A stretch of DNA of 64,000 bases from Siminovitchia acidinfaciens (GTDB lineage Bacteria; Bacillota; Bacilli; Bacillales; Bacillaceae_C). How positions within the stretch are numbered: position 1 is the first letter of the stretch; every line of letters starts with the position of its first letter. The position numbers were made by a program, and so were the translations under genes. The stretch is from NCBI RefSeq assembly GCF_003605385.1, contig NZ_QYTV02000001.1:212946-276945 (forward strand), read 5' to 3'. This document shows, one piece after another, positions 30,855 to 40,067 of the stretch. Under the pieces are notes generated by a model, which made no database searches, was not told the DNA's origin, and saw only the letters and a program-made list of their open reading frames with translations.

Positions 30855-31072
30855 TATGCACTCATCTAACGGAAGACGTTTCGATGGGAGGGGCGAATAA
30901 AGGGCGAAAAGGGTGAGAATAATGAGTGAATTGGACAGCGCAGTAAGCGGAAATCACGATGGGAAACAAAATAGAACCATGCCATTTGGTTTTGGCGAAC
31001 GGTGTTCGCTCTCATTATTGTACTCCGACACTTTTTATGATTTTGTGATTATAGAAAAGGAGTTTGATAGCT

Positions 31073-32323
31073 TTGTCAGAAACAAAGGTAAAAACAAAAG
31101 TAGATTTAATCATCGCCAATGCTGCCGAAGCATTGACTTGCAGCGGAAAAGAACTGTCAGAAATTGGCGTCATTAATAATGCATGGATAGCTGTCAAGGA
31201 CGGAAAGATCGCTGGTATTGGGTCCGAGTCAGAGGTAAAAGACACTTTTGACTTCTCGAAAGCGAAAACGATAAATGCTTCCGGAAAAGTTGTCGCACCG
31301 GGATTTGTCGACTCTCATACGCATCTAGTGTTTTATGGGTCCCGTGTGGAAGAATATGCAGCAAAAGTGGCTGGAATCGATCCGAAAAAGTTAGAAGAGC
31401 AAGGCATTATTACGGGTCCGAATCGCACGGTAGAGTTAACCCGTGAATCTCCTGACGAAGAGTTATTAGAGCAGGCAAAGAAGCGGATGCTGACAATGCT
31501 TGAACATGGGATCACTACAGTGGAAAGCAAAAGTGGATATGGATTGACAACGGAAAGTGAAATCAAAATCCTTGAAATCAGCAGGAGGCTTGGAGAAGAA
31601 ACACCGCTGGATGTGTTCAATACCTTTTTAGGTGCCCACGGGTTTCCGGAGGAGTTGTCAAAAGAAGAGTATATCGAAGAAATCATTAATGACATGATCC
31701 CGAAAGTGGCCAATCGCGGACTGGCGGAATTTTGCGATGTGTGGTGCGATGATGGCTATTTTACAGCAGAAGAATCGAGACGAATCCTTGAGGCAGGATT
31801 GAAACATGGCATGAAACCGAAAATCCACGCGGACGCCTACTCTTATATCGGGGGATCTGATTTGGCTGCGGAGATGAACATGGTATCCGTCGACCATATG
31901 AACTATACGCCGGAAGACGTCATGGACCGCCTGGCGAAAACAGACGTGGTTGCTGTGCTGATGCCAGCGCTTGATTTTGCGGTTGGTCATCAACGTCCGT
32001 TTGAAGCCCGGAAGATGTTAGATAAGGGCGTCAAAATCGCCTTGGCGACCGATCTTTGCCCGGCATGCTACACAGAGTCGATGCAGTTTGTCATCAACCT
32101 CGCGTGCCGCTTGTACCAGTTTTCCGTCGAAGAAGCAATCAAGGCTGCTACATACGGAGGGGCCCAAGCCCTTGATTTGGATGACAGGGGCATTTTGGAA
32201 GAAGGAAAAATCGCAGACATTCAAATATGGGATGTTCCATCCTATAAACATATCGCTTACCATCTTGGAACCAATGTTGTTGAAACTGTTATCAAGGATG
32301 GGGAGATCGTTGTAAACAAATAA
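31073..32323 (+). CDS. hutI: Imidazolonepropionase family amidohydrolase (copy 1)
   Basis: 416 aa. Metal ligands: H82 and H84 in DSHTHLVFYGSR, H252 in KIHADA, D327 in ALATDLCP; catalytic H275 in SVDHM. ESKSGYGL and TFLGAHGFP are conserved. HutI opens the imidazolone ring to give the formimino amino acid. The Glu after HAD in classical HutI (E252 of B. subtilis, near the substrate) is Ala255 here, and NPG after the metal Asp is CPA. The TTG at 31073 is chosen because AAAAGGAG lies 10 nt upstream. A close paralogue is at 44844-46088 with the same substitutions. Confidence 0.88.
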   Translation: MSETKVKTKVDLIIANAAEALTCSGKELSEIGVINNAWIAVKDGKIAGIGSESEVKDTFDFSKAKTINASGKVVAPGFVDSHTHLVFYGSRVEEYAAKVAGIDPKKLEEQGIITGPNRTVELTRESPDEELLEQAKKRMLTMLEHGITTVESKSGYGLTTESEIKILEISRRLGEETPLDVFNTFLGAHGFPEELSKEEYIEEIINDMIPKVANRGLAEFCDVWCDDGYFTAEESRRILEAGLKHGMKPKIHADAYSYIGGSDLAAEMNMVSVDHMNYTPEDVMDRLAKTDVVAVLMPALDFAVGHQRPFEARKMLDKGVKIALATDLCPACYTESMQFVINLACRLYQFSVEEAIKAATYGGAQALDLDDRGILEEGKIADIQIWDVPSYKHIAYHLGTNVVETVIKDGEIVVNK

Positions 32324-32343
32324 AACAATCGGAGGGATTTTTC

Positions 32344-33510
32344 ATGAGCACTGAACAAATTTCCAAAGCTGCCGCAAAAGTGGATGAGGATCGCCTGCTA
32401 GATTTGTTTCTTGAACTGGCAAAAATAAACGGGCCAAGTACGAAGGAACATCTAGTTGCTGATTATTTGAAGAAGGCCTTGCCGGAGCTGGGCTTTACGT
32501 TAGAGTTCGATGAAGCCCATAAAAACTTTGACGGGGAAGTCGGAAATATAGTTGCCTGGAAGGAAGGGACCGATCCAACGATTCAACCGCTCTTTTTCTC
32601 CACCCATATGGATACCGTGCTCCCCACAGAAGGACTGAAACCGGTCATCAAAGACGGGGTCATCCATTCTGACGGGACAACAATTTTAGGTGCAGATGAC
32701 AGGGCGGCGCTTGCTGCCTATTTGGAGGCAGTCAGAGCAATCATTGAAAGCGGTGTGCCGCATGGACCGATTGAATTTATTTTAACTGTTAACGAACAGC
32801 CAGGCCTCGTTGGTGCAAGATATATGGATTACAGCAAAGCGAAAAGCAGAACAGGCTATATTTTCGACAGCAGCGGCGACGTTGGGCAAATTATTTTAAA
32901 AGGGCCTTATAGCAGCCGAATCTGGATGGAAGTAAAAGGAAATGCCGCTCATATTGCGCTGAATGCAGAGGAAGGAAATAGCGCCTTTTTAATTGCCGCG
33001 GAAGGTCTCTCTAACATGAAGTTGGGTGAGATTGACGAGGAAACATTGGCCAATATCGGCGTGATGGAAGGCGGAGAATTGACTTCCATTATTCCAGGAA
33101 GCATAACAGTCGGTGGAGAAGTACGCAGCTTTTCAAAGGAAAAACTCGATCGCCAGCTCAAAGCTATGGAAGAGGCCATGAAAGAGGCGGCCAAAAAGCA
33201 TGGAGGGTCCGTGGATACAAGAATTGAGAAAAAGTATAGCGGGTTTGATATTCCGGAAGATCATATTTTAACAGAAACTGCACAGGCTGCCGCACACAAC
33301 ATACAGGTGAATCCATGGTTGACTGAAACGCTTGGCGGAGCCGACACGAACGTATTAAACGAAAACGGATTGACTTGCCTCACCCTTGGATTGGGCTTCC
33401 AAAACATCCATTCCTTCAGAGAATGCATCAGCATTGAAAATTTGATCAACACAGGGAGATTGACAGCGGCTCTTATTGAAGAGTGGTTTGAGAAACATAA
33501 ACGGGCTTGA
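32344..33510 (+). CDS. M20-family metallohydrolase (copy 1), candidate deformiminase
   Basis: 388 aa, related to PepT/YqjE-type M20 enzymes. H88 and D90 (STHMDTV), D118/D119 (GADDR), E151 (catalytic base), D175 and H356 (NIHSFRE) are present. The metal-ligand Glu that normally follows the catalytic Glu is Gln152 (TVNEQ). It sits 20 nt after hutI, where a formiminoglutamase would be expected, and no arginase-type HutG occurs here. I infer it hydrolyses the formimino product of HutI. Peptidase activity cannot be excluded. Paralogue at 46122-47279 with the same NEQ motif. Confidence 0.8.
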   Translation: MSTEQISKAAAKVDEDRLLDLFLELAKINGPSTKEHLVADYLKKALPELGFTLEFDEAHKNFDGEVGNIVAWKEGTDPTIQPLFFSTHMDTVLPTEGLKPVIKDGVIHSDGTTILGADDRAALAAYLEAVRAIIESGVPHGPIEFILTVNEQPGLVGARYMDYSKAKSRTGYIFDSSGDVGQIILKGPYSSRIWMEVKGNAAHIALNAEEGNSAFLIAAEGLSNMKLGEIDEETLANIGVMEGGELTSIIPGSITVGGEVRSFSKEKLDRQLKAMEEAMKEAAKKHGGSVDTRIEKKYSGFDIPEDHILTETAQAAAHNIQVNPWLTETLGGADTNVLNENGLTCLTLGLGFQNIHSFRECISIENLINTGRLTAALIEEWFEKHKRA

Positions 33511-33719
33511 TCCTAAGAGACCTAAGTGGTGGACAAATTGTCAACCCGGTCACTAAGAAGTGCTCTAAGTGCCGAAAGCAGCAGAAAGCCCGCCAACTCG
33601 GTAAGTTAAAGATTTGCCTATAAAAACCAATCACCTCTGAATCGGCACCAAGGTAATTATAAATAACCGGTCGCCATCTCTCACCCGGTTGGGACATCAA
33701 AAATTAGGAGTAGAGGGGA

Positions 33720-35048
33720 ATGGGGTTTATGTTGACCAATCCAGTCGTGGTTTCAGTACTTGTATTAACCGTGCTAAGCTTATCAAGGGTCCACGTCATT
33801 TTTGCCTTATTGATTGCAGCCATAACTGCCGGACTTGTGGCTAATCTGTCTCTGACAGACACGGTCTCCATCTTTTTAGGAGGTATGGGAGGGCAATCCG
33901 AAACAGCATTGAGCTATGTGCTGTTGGGGATATTTGCGGCAATGATTGCCTACTCGGGAATTACTTCGATTTTAATAGATAAATTGCTGGAAAAGAAAAA
34001 TCGTAATAAGATAGTACTATTGTTGATGATTGCAGGGCTTACCTGTTTATCAGGAAACTTGATTCCGGTGCATATCGCTTTTATTCCGATTTTGATTCCG
34101 CCGCTGCTGCTATTCTTCAACCATTTGAAGATTGACCGAAGGGCAGTGGCGAGTGCACTTACTTTTGGCTTGAAAATGCCATATTTAGTTATTCCTGCAG
34201 GGTACGGACTGATTTTTCACGGAATCATAAAAACTGAAATGAAGGCAAATGGGATGACTATTGCCCTGTCGCAAATACCGAAGGCCATGGCCATTCCTGC
34301 GATTGGGATGTTCGTCGGTTTGTTTATTGCCGTGTTTTTCTCCTACCGTAAACCAAGGGACTATCAGGATACTACAGGTGATAAAGCCCTTGCAGAGGTT
34401 GGGGCAGCGAAAGATGCACCTAAACGGAAATTCCAGCCAAAGGATTATGTGACGATTGGTGCGGTTGTTATTGCACTATTAACACAGGTCGTCTTTGGAT
34501 CTCTTGTTCTCGGAGCACTAGCAGGAATCATTATTATTTTTATCGGCCGGGTTGTAAAAGTCGGCGATGGCGAACAGGTCGTCCAAGACGGAGTCAAATT
34601 GATGGGTGCCATTGCTTTTGTCATGCTCATCGCTTCCGGATATGCGACGATCTTGAAGGAAACTGGCGCAGTAACCGAACTTGTAGAAGCGGTTAACACA
34701 GTCATCGGCGGCAGTAAGCTGGTTGGGGCATCAGTTCTCTTATTGATCGGTTTGCTTGTGACCATGGGAATCGGGACTTCATTCGGGACCGTGCCGATTC
34801 TGGCGACTGTTTTTGTGCCGCTTTGCATGCTGATGGGATTCAGTCCGCTTGCCACCGCAGCTTTGATTGGCACGGCAGGCGCACTTGGGGATGCCGGCTC
34901 TCCTGCATCGGACAGCACACTGGGACCGACGGCAGGGCTAAATGCCGATGGACAGCACAACCATATTTGGGATACATGCGTACCGACTTTCATCCATTAT
35001 AATATCCCGTTATTTATTTTCGGTTTGATTGCGGCGTTGGTCCTGTAA
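33720..35048 (+). CDS. YuiF/NhaC-like permease, probable histidine transporter
   Basis: 442 aa with about 12 hydrophobic segments and a central cytoplasmic loop (RKPRDYQDTTGDKA). The C-terminal GDAGSPASDSTLGPTAGLNADGQHNHIWDTCVPTFIHYN segment is typical of the family to which the Bacillus histidine permease YuiF belongs. Position between M20 and hutH fits uptake of the operon's substrate. A 209-nt gap precedes it with no promoter or gene I can recognise. Start at 33720 or the ATG at 33729. Confidence 0.8.
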   Translation: MGFMLTNPVVVSVLVLTVLSLSRVHVIFALLIAAITAGLVANLSLTDTVSIFLGGMGGQSETALSYVLLGIFAAMIAYSGITSILIDKLLEKKNRNKIVLLLMIAGLTCLSGNLIPVHIAFIPILIPPLLLFFNHLKIDRRAVASALTFGLKMPYLVIPAGYGLIFHGIIKTEMKANGMTIALSQIPKAMAIPAIGMFVGLFIAVFFSYRKPRDYQDTTGDKALAEVGAAKDAPKRKFQPKDYVTIGAVVIALLTQVVFGSLVLGALAGIIIIFIGRVVKVGDGEQVVQDGVKLMGAIAFVMLIASGYATILKETGAVTELVEAVNTVIGGSKLVGASVLLLIGLLVTMGIGTSFGTVPILATVFVPLCMLMGFSPLATAALIGTAGALGDAGSPASDSTLGPTAGLNADGQHNHIWDTCVPTFIHYNIPLFIFGLIAALVL

Positions 35049-35088
35049 AAGATACAACAAGAAAAATTCATGAAAGGGAGTTGGGGAC

Positions 35089-36594
35089 ATGTCAGAAAAC
35101 AGAATTGCGCTTGACGGTGAAACGTTGGACAGGAAAAAGATGCAAAGGATTGTAAATGGCAAGACAGAGGTCGAAATATCCAAATCCAGTTGGGCAATGG
35201 TTCGAGCCAGCAGGGAGCGGATTGAAAAACAGATTAATGATGGGAAAATTGTATACGGTGTCAATACAGGATTTGGAAAATTAAGCGATATTGAGATTGG
35301 AAAAGAAGACATTTCAAAGCTTCAGCTGAATTTGCTCAGGGCAGATGTGGTTGGCGTCGGCGACCCTTTGCCTACGGCGGTGGTTCGTTCCATGATGGTG
35401 TTGCGTGCAAATGCGCTTGCCAAAGGATTTTCCGGAATTCGGGAGGAAACGTTGCAGCTTTTGGTCAACATGATCAACAAAGGAGTTCATCCTGTCGTTC
35501 CAAGTAAAGGCTCTGTAGGTGCAAGCGGAGATTTGGCTCCATTGGCGCATGTGGCCATAGTATTGGTCGGTGAAGGGAAAGCCGAATATCAGGGAGAAGT
35601 GCTGCCAGGAGGGGAAGCATTGAAGCGGGCAGGGCTGGAGCCTGTATCCTTGGAAGCGAAGGAAGGTCTCGCATTAATCAATGGAACTCAAGCGATGTCG
35701 GGCGTTGGAGTATTGGCCTTGAATGAAGCAGAGCGTGTGGGACTTGCGGCAGACATGGCAGCCTGTTTGACAATGGAAGCGCTTCAAGGGATCATCTCAG
35801 CTTTTGAAAGCGAACTGCTTGCTGTCCGCCCGCATCCAGAAATGGAATTCGTCGGATCCCGGATCAGAAGATGGCTGGAAGGGAGTAAAAGGATTACACA
35901 CCAAGGGGAAATTCGTGTTCAAGATCCATATTCCATTCGATGTGTTCCGCAAGTACATGGGGCTTCCTGGCAGGCGTTCAATTATGTGAACGACCGCTTG
36001 GCGGTGGAAATCAACTCCGCAACGGATAATCCGATTGTATTGGAAAACGGTGAAATTATTTCAGGCGGTCATTTCCACGGACAGCCAATTGCTTTGGCAA
36101 TGGACTTTCTCAAGGTGGGCGCCGCGGAACTGGCAAATATTTCGGAAAGAAGAATCGAAAGGCTCGTCAACCCGCAATTGAGCGGCTTGTCCCCGTTTCT
36201 TGCACCAGATCCCGGGCTGGAATGCGGCCTGATGGTGCCACAATATGCGGCGGCTTCCTTAGTGTCCGAGAATAAAGTTCTTGCGCATCCGGCAAGTGTC
36301 GATTCCATTCCAACCTCTGCAAATCAGGAGGACCACGTCAGTATGGGGACAATTGCATCCAGGCAGGCGCGCGAAATCGTCCATAACTCGGCTCGGGTCA
36401 TTGCCATCGAATTGATTTGTGCGTCGCAAGCAATTTACTTGGAGCAGGCGGAAAATCAACTGGCACCAGCTACAAGTGAATTCCTTGGGAAAGTCCGCAA
36501 GATTTGTCCGCCGTTGCAAACAGACCGAGCTATCTCGGACGAAATGGAAGCATTGGCACAATTTATTATCAAGGAAGATCTTCTGGAAAAATAA
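35089..36594 (+). CDS. hutH: Histidine ammonia-lyase family protein with altered specificity residue
   Basis: 501 aa. The Ala-Ser-Gly that forms the MIO electrophile is at residues 145-147 (GSVGASGDLAPLAH). YGVNTGFG (Y56), NGTQAM, VQDPYSIRCVPQVHG, GGHFHGQP and SANQEDHVSMG are conserved. Histidase eliminates ammonia from histidine to give urocanate. The His of the LSHA segment, which contacts the imidazole in HutH (H83 of P. putida), is Asp86 here (LLRADVVGVG). The lyase chemistry should be intact, but the substrate may be a modified or different amino acid. Last gene of the operon, followed by a terminator. Confidence 0.87.
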   Translation: MSENRIALDGETLDRKKMQRIVNGKTEVEISKSSWAMVRASRERIEKQINDGKIVYGVNTGFGKLSDIEIGKEDISKLQLNLLRADVVGVGDPLPTAVVRSMMVLRANALAKGFSGIREETLQLLVNMINKGVHPVVPSKGSVGASGDLAPLAHVAIVLVGEGKAEYQGEVLPGGEALKRAGLEPVSLEAKEGLALINGTQAMSGVGVLALNEAERVGLAADMAACLTMEALQGIISAFESELLAVRPHPEMEFVGSRIRRWLEGSKRITHQGEIRVQDPYSIRCVPQVHGASWQAFNYVNDRLAVEINSATDNPIVLENGEIISGGHFHGQPIALAMDFLKVGAAELANISERRIERLVNPQLSGLSPFLAPDPGLECGLMVPQYAAASLVSENKVLAHPASVDSIPTSANQEDHVSMGTIASRQAREIVHNSARVIAIELICASQAIYLEQAENQLAPATSEFLGKVRKICPPLQTDRAISDEMEALAQFIIKEDLLEK

Positions 36595-36699
36595 GATGCA
36601 ATGTTGGGACAAATGGGGGGGGATGTTTACAGCAGTATGCGTATAAGTGTAATAAGATAAGTCAATCTAGCCCAAACCATGTGTACAACCTTTTTTTGT

Positions 36700-36728
36700 A
36701 GAAGACCTTTATGGGGTCTTCTTTTTTT
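36700..36728 (+). terminator. Terminator of the hut-like operon
   Basis: GAAGACC-TTTATG-GGGTCTTC followed by seven T. The region 36595-36699 has no gene; it includes an eight-G run near 36615. Confidence 0.88.
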
Positions 36729-36818
36729 GATGTCCGTCTAGGTTTTTGATACCCAGCCCTACTCGAGTTACCGTTGCCGTTGGAAGGTAAGGACAATCTT
36801 ATATTTTGCCCTTTTAAA

Positions 36819-36834
36819 ACTTTGCATGCAAAGT
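36819..36834 (+). promoter_or_regulatory. Upstream activator site of the hisC-like operon
   Basis: ACTTTGCATGCAAAGT is a perfect 16-bp palindrome built from the TTTGCATGC half-site seen at 28811-28833. It is centred about 185 bp upstream of the sigma-54 promoter. It links this operon to activator 1. Confidence 0.72.
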
Positions 36835-36928
36835 AAATTTGCACCCTGGAATATCTTATGAATACAGTGTTTGTAGCACCTTATCTATAAAACATTACAT
36901 AAAGTGTGCAAAATTTATCTGCCTTTTC

Positions 36929-36943
36929 ATGTAAGGGCTTACA
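36929..36943 (+). promoter_or_regulatory. Candidate CcpA cre site before the hisC-like operon
   Basis: ATGTAAGGGCTTACA fits the cre consensus WTGNAANCGNWWNCA with a single mismatch (GG for the central CG) and is nearly palindromic. It lies between activator site and sigma-54 promoter. Confidence 0.5.
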
Positions 36944-37010
36944 TAGAGCCAAGGATAGAAAAGGCAGGCATATAGGAAGTTTTGATAAAGGAAGTAAAAA
37001 TTTTTAGACT

Positions 37011-37026
37011 TGGCACAAATATTGCA
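37011..37026 (+). promoter_or_regulatory. Sigma-54 promoter of the hisC-like operon
   Basis: TGGCACAAATATTGCA is a full -24/-12 match with correct spacing, 79 bp before the start codon. Confidence 0.92.
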
Positions 37027-37104
37027 ACATTTTATCATGAGACATGGAGATATGAATGCTAAATCTACCGGAACATTTCCAACGAAACAGAAAGGAAGGA
37101 TTGG

Positions 37105-38214
37105 ATGAAAAAAAAACTCTGGAGGGACAGTGTACATACGTTGACTCCGTACGTTCCGGGCAAGCCGATCGAGGATGTTCAAAGGGAGCTTGGACTCGAC
37201 AAAGTGATCCGGCTGGCTTCGAACGAAAACCCGTTTGGTCCTTCACCCAAAGCTCTGTCGGCGATGGCGGACGCTGTAAAGGACAGTTGGCTCTATCCGG
37301 AACCGACTTGCAGGGAGCTTCGTCAGAAGCTGGCGGAGAAATATGGTCTTACGGAGGGGCAATTCCTGGTTGGAAACGGTGCAGACCATATCATTACTTT
37401 GATTGGGAACGCCTATATTAATGCTGGGGATGAAGTTATTTATTGTGAACCTACGTTCTCAAGTTATGAAGCCATCACCCGCCTGATGGACGGGGTACCG
37501 ATGCCTGTTTACTCCAAAAGTAATTATGAAACCGACTTGGACGCCATCCTGAAGGTGGTCACGAATCGAACGAAACTCATTTTTATCTGTAATCCAAACA
37601 ACCCAACTGGGACCGTGGTAGACACAAAGGACTTGATTGCCTTTTTTAAAAAGCTGCCCAACCATGTGATTGTTGTCTTGGATGAGGCGTACGTCGAATA
37701 CATGAATGATTCATACCAAACCGGCGTTGACTTCATCAAAGCAGAATATCCCGTCATTGCTATTCGGACATTTTCGAAATACTACGGACTGGCCGGTGCC
37801 AGGGTCGGCTATGCCATCGCCAAGGAGGAAAGGCTGGAGCCGATGCAGGCGGTAAAGCAGACATTCGCTGTCAATCGGATAGCAATTGCCGGGGCAGTTG
37901 CCTCCTTGGAAGACGAGGTATATGGAAAAGGTGTCCTATCCGAAACGAAAAAGGAAATGCAGCGTCTCAAAAGTGGGCTCGAGTCCCTAGGGTATGGCGT
38001 TACTGATTCACAGGCCAATTTTCTATTTGTTGATTTCAAGACGGACATCACCGATCTGTTCAAGAAGCTGATGCATAAAGGAATATTAATACGGCCCTGT
38101 TCGGCATGGAGTCTTAACACCCATGCTAGGGTAACGATTGGTACGGCGGAACAGAACACGAAATTATTGACAGCTTTATCCCAGATCAATCAACTGGAAG
38201 TGAAAACTTGCTAG
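37105..38214 (+). CDS. HisC-like class II aminotransferase, catabolic context
   Basis: 369 aa, histidinol-phosphate aminotransferase family: RLASNENPFGPSP, NPNNPTGT, VLDEAYVEY and the PLP lysine in RTFSKYYGLAGARVGY. HisC enzymes also act on histidine and aromatic amino acids. Driven by a sigma-54 promoter with the same activator site as hutU and followed by transporter and 2-hydroxyacid dehydrogenase genes, it probably interconverts imidazolepyruvate (or an analogue) and the amino acid, not histidinol phosphate. No other his biosynthetic gene is adjacent. Confidence 0.82.
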   Translation: MKKKLWRDSVHTLTPYVPGKPIEDVQRELGLDKVIRLASNENPFGPSPKALSAMADAVKDSWLYPEPTCRELRQKLAEKYGLTEGQFLVGNGADHIITLIGNAYINAGDEVIYCEPTFSSYEAITRLMDGVPMPVYSKSNYETDLDAILKVVTNRTKLIFICNPNNPTGTVVDTKDLIAFFKKLPNHVIVVLDEAYVEYMNDSYQTGVDFIKAEYPVIAIRTFSKYYGLAGARVGYAIAKEERLEPMQAVKQTFAVNRIAIAGAVASLEDEVYGKGVLSETKKEMQRLKSGLESLGYGVTDSQANFLFVDFKTDITDLFKKLMHKGILIRPCSAWSLNTHARVTIGTAEQNTKLLTALSQINQLEVKTC

Positions 38215-38230
38215 CTTGGATAATAGGAGT

Positions 38231-38244
38231 TGTTCTATAGAACA
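38231..38244 (+). promoter_or_regulatory. 14-bp perfect palindrome after the hisC-like gene
   Basis: TGTTCTATAGAACA is 17 nt past the hisC-like stop. It could be an operator in the 302-nt gap before the symporter gene. I see no terminator or -24/-12 promoter in that gap, so transcription probably continues from the promoter at 37011. Confidence 0.3.
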
Positions 38245-38516
38245 GGCAAAGTTAAGATGGGTAATTAATTCAACTAGAATTTTCCAAAAAAACAAAATTT
38301 GTCATGTGTGAGAATGATTCGGTCTACAGTTTGTTTCCCGTCAAGAAGCAAGGAAAATTACCTTTTACAAACACGAAGGAATGACTAAAGCCAATTTGTT
38401 TAGTGTGCAGCTTCAACCTATATCTATTAACAGATGTTTAATCATTATTCGAGCGTTTACCAACTTATGCCGCTACGTCCTTTGCTTTATCCAATTTTAC
38501 TAAAAGAGGTGGAATA

Positions 38517-40001
38517 ATGGGAACAACTACTATTTGGCTAGCAATTAGTTTACTCGTTTACTTTGCAGTTCTATTGTTTGTTTCTTTTTATAAAAACAAA
38601 AATGAAACGAAAGAGGATTATTTTCTGGGCGGACGAAAAACGCCATATTGGATCTTGGCAATGGCCTTTGTTGCCGCTTGGTATGGAGGGAATTCAGCGC
38701 TTATATCAGTGGATCGAGCCTTTGAGCAGGGGTTAAGCTCCTGGTGGATTCTTGGCGGGCCAACGGTATTGGCAGTTTTGATTCTTTTAATATTCTCAAG
38801 TGCCATCAGAAGACTGGGTTCCATGTCACAAAATGGGATTATAACCAAGCGTTACAATGAAGCGACTGGTAATATACTGGTGTTCATTCTTGTGCTGTAT
38901 TTTATCAGTTGGGGAGCTTCACAAATGGTTGCAATCGGTAAGTTCCTTGCTTCGTTTTTCAGTTTTAATTATACAGTTGCGGTCATTGTGGGGATTGCTG
39001 TTGCTTTAATTTACTCCATTCTTGGAGGGTTTAGGGCAGTCGTTCTTACCGAGATGGTACAATTTTTTATCATGATTGCTGGATTGGTTATTGTTATGGC
39101 TGTTGCATTATTTCACTCAGGAGGCTGGTCAGGCATTCAGGCAGCGGCTGAAGCCAGGGAGGTCGATGGTTATTTCAACCTTTTTGGAAGCTTTTCACAA
39201 AACTTCACTTTTGTTCTGTCATTCGGTCTTGCTTTTGTGATTGATGGAGCAGTATGGCAACGTATATCTGCTAGCAGAACGCCTGAAGAAGCCAAGAAAA
39301 CAACATTCCAGGCTTTAATCTACTTTATTCCGCTCTATTTCTTTGTGGTTATTACAGGAATGGCTGCAATTGGCATCTTTGCTGAATTGCCCGAAGGCGG
39401 AATTGTTCCGGCACTAGTGAGCGGATATTTAAATCCGGTATTAGCAAGTATTGTTTTCGTCGGGATTGCGGCCGCAATAATGTCAACCATGTGTACAACG
39501 CTCAATGCAGGATCCATGTACTTGACCGAACTTTATTACAAATATGTAAATCCCGACGCATCGAACAAACAAGTGGTTCGCTTCGGGATGTTCGCCACTC
39601 TTTTCGTTTCGATCATAGGATTCATTATCGCCATAAGAATTCAGGATGCGCTCATTGTTCTGTCCATAGCAAGTCAAATTCTGGCGGCCGGTGTGTTTGT
39701 ACCTATGATTTTTGGCTTTTTCTGGAGAAGAGGGACTTCGGTAGGAGCCATCAGTTGTATCATCACCGGCAGTGGATTTATCTTGTATCATTTTCTAGTT
39801 CAACTTGGTATCCCTTTACCGACCCTTTGGAAGGATAGCGTAGATATTATTTTGACAGGTTTCATATTAGGGTTGATTGCCTATATTGTTGGATCCCTTC
39901 TATCGAAGCCTAATTACGAAAAAGCTGATAAGTTCTTCGAAGAGGCCGGATTGTTTCCTAGTAAAAAGGTAGTGGAACATAAAATAGCGGAAAATGAGTA
40001 G
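38517..40001 (+). CDS. Sodium:solute symporter (copy 1)
   Basis: 494 aa, SSS family, about 13 hydrophobic segments. Early motifs: KNKNETKEDYFLGGRKTPYWILAMAFVAAWYGGNSAL and the Na+-site region GGFRAVVLTEMVQ. Clearly paralogous to the symporter at 50046-51527. Its operon partners are two 2-hydroxyacid dehydrogenases and an aminotransferase, so a hydroxy or keto acid of the imidazole series (such as imidazolelactate) is a reasonable guess for its substrate. Confidence 0.88.
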   Translation: MGTTTIWLAISLLVYFAVLLFVSFYKNKNETKEDYFLGGRKTPYWILAMAFVAAWYGGNSALISVDRAFEQGLSSWWILGGPTVLAVLILLIFSSAIRRLGSMSQNGIITKRYNEATGNILVFILVLYFISWGASQMVAIGKFLASFFSFNYTVAVIVGIAVALIYSILGGFRAVVLTEMVQFFIMIAGLVIVMAVALFHSGGWSGIQAAAEAREVDGYFNLFGSFSQNFTFVLSFGLAFVIDGAVWQRISASRTPEEAKKTTFQALIYFIPLYFFVVITGMAAIGIFAELPEGGIVPALVSGYLNPVLASIVFVGIAAAIMSTMCTTLNAGSMYLTELYYKYVNPDASNKQVVRFGMFATLFVSIIGFIIAIRIQDALIVLSIASQILAAGVFVPMIFGFFWRRGTSVGAISCIITGSGFILYHFLVQLGIPLPTLWKDSVDIILTGFILGLIAYIVGSLLSKPNYEKADKFFEEAGLFPSKKVVEHKIAENE

Positions 40002-40067
40002 ATAATCAGTTGCCCCTTCCACTCAATGCTGGCTGGGGCTTTACTGTGAATTTAAGGAGGCAGCTCT

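Noticed and set aside
30993-31010. Possible sigma-54 promoter before hutI (TGGCGAACGGTGTTCGC)
   Set aside because: GG and GC are 12 bp apart instead of 10, and the sequence is better explained as a small hairpin.
30913-31176. Possible leader peptide or small gene between hutU and hutI
   Set aside because: It runs into hutI in another frame, has no recognisable domain and spans a hairpin. The hutI start has a better ribosome site.
36929-36944. TnrA/GlnR site
   Set aside because: The TGT...ACA arms are 14 bp end to end, not the 17 bp of TnrA/GlnR sites. The cre consensus fits with one mismatch.
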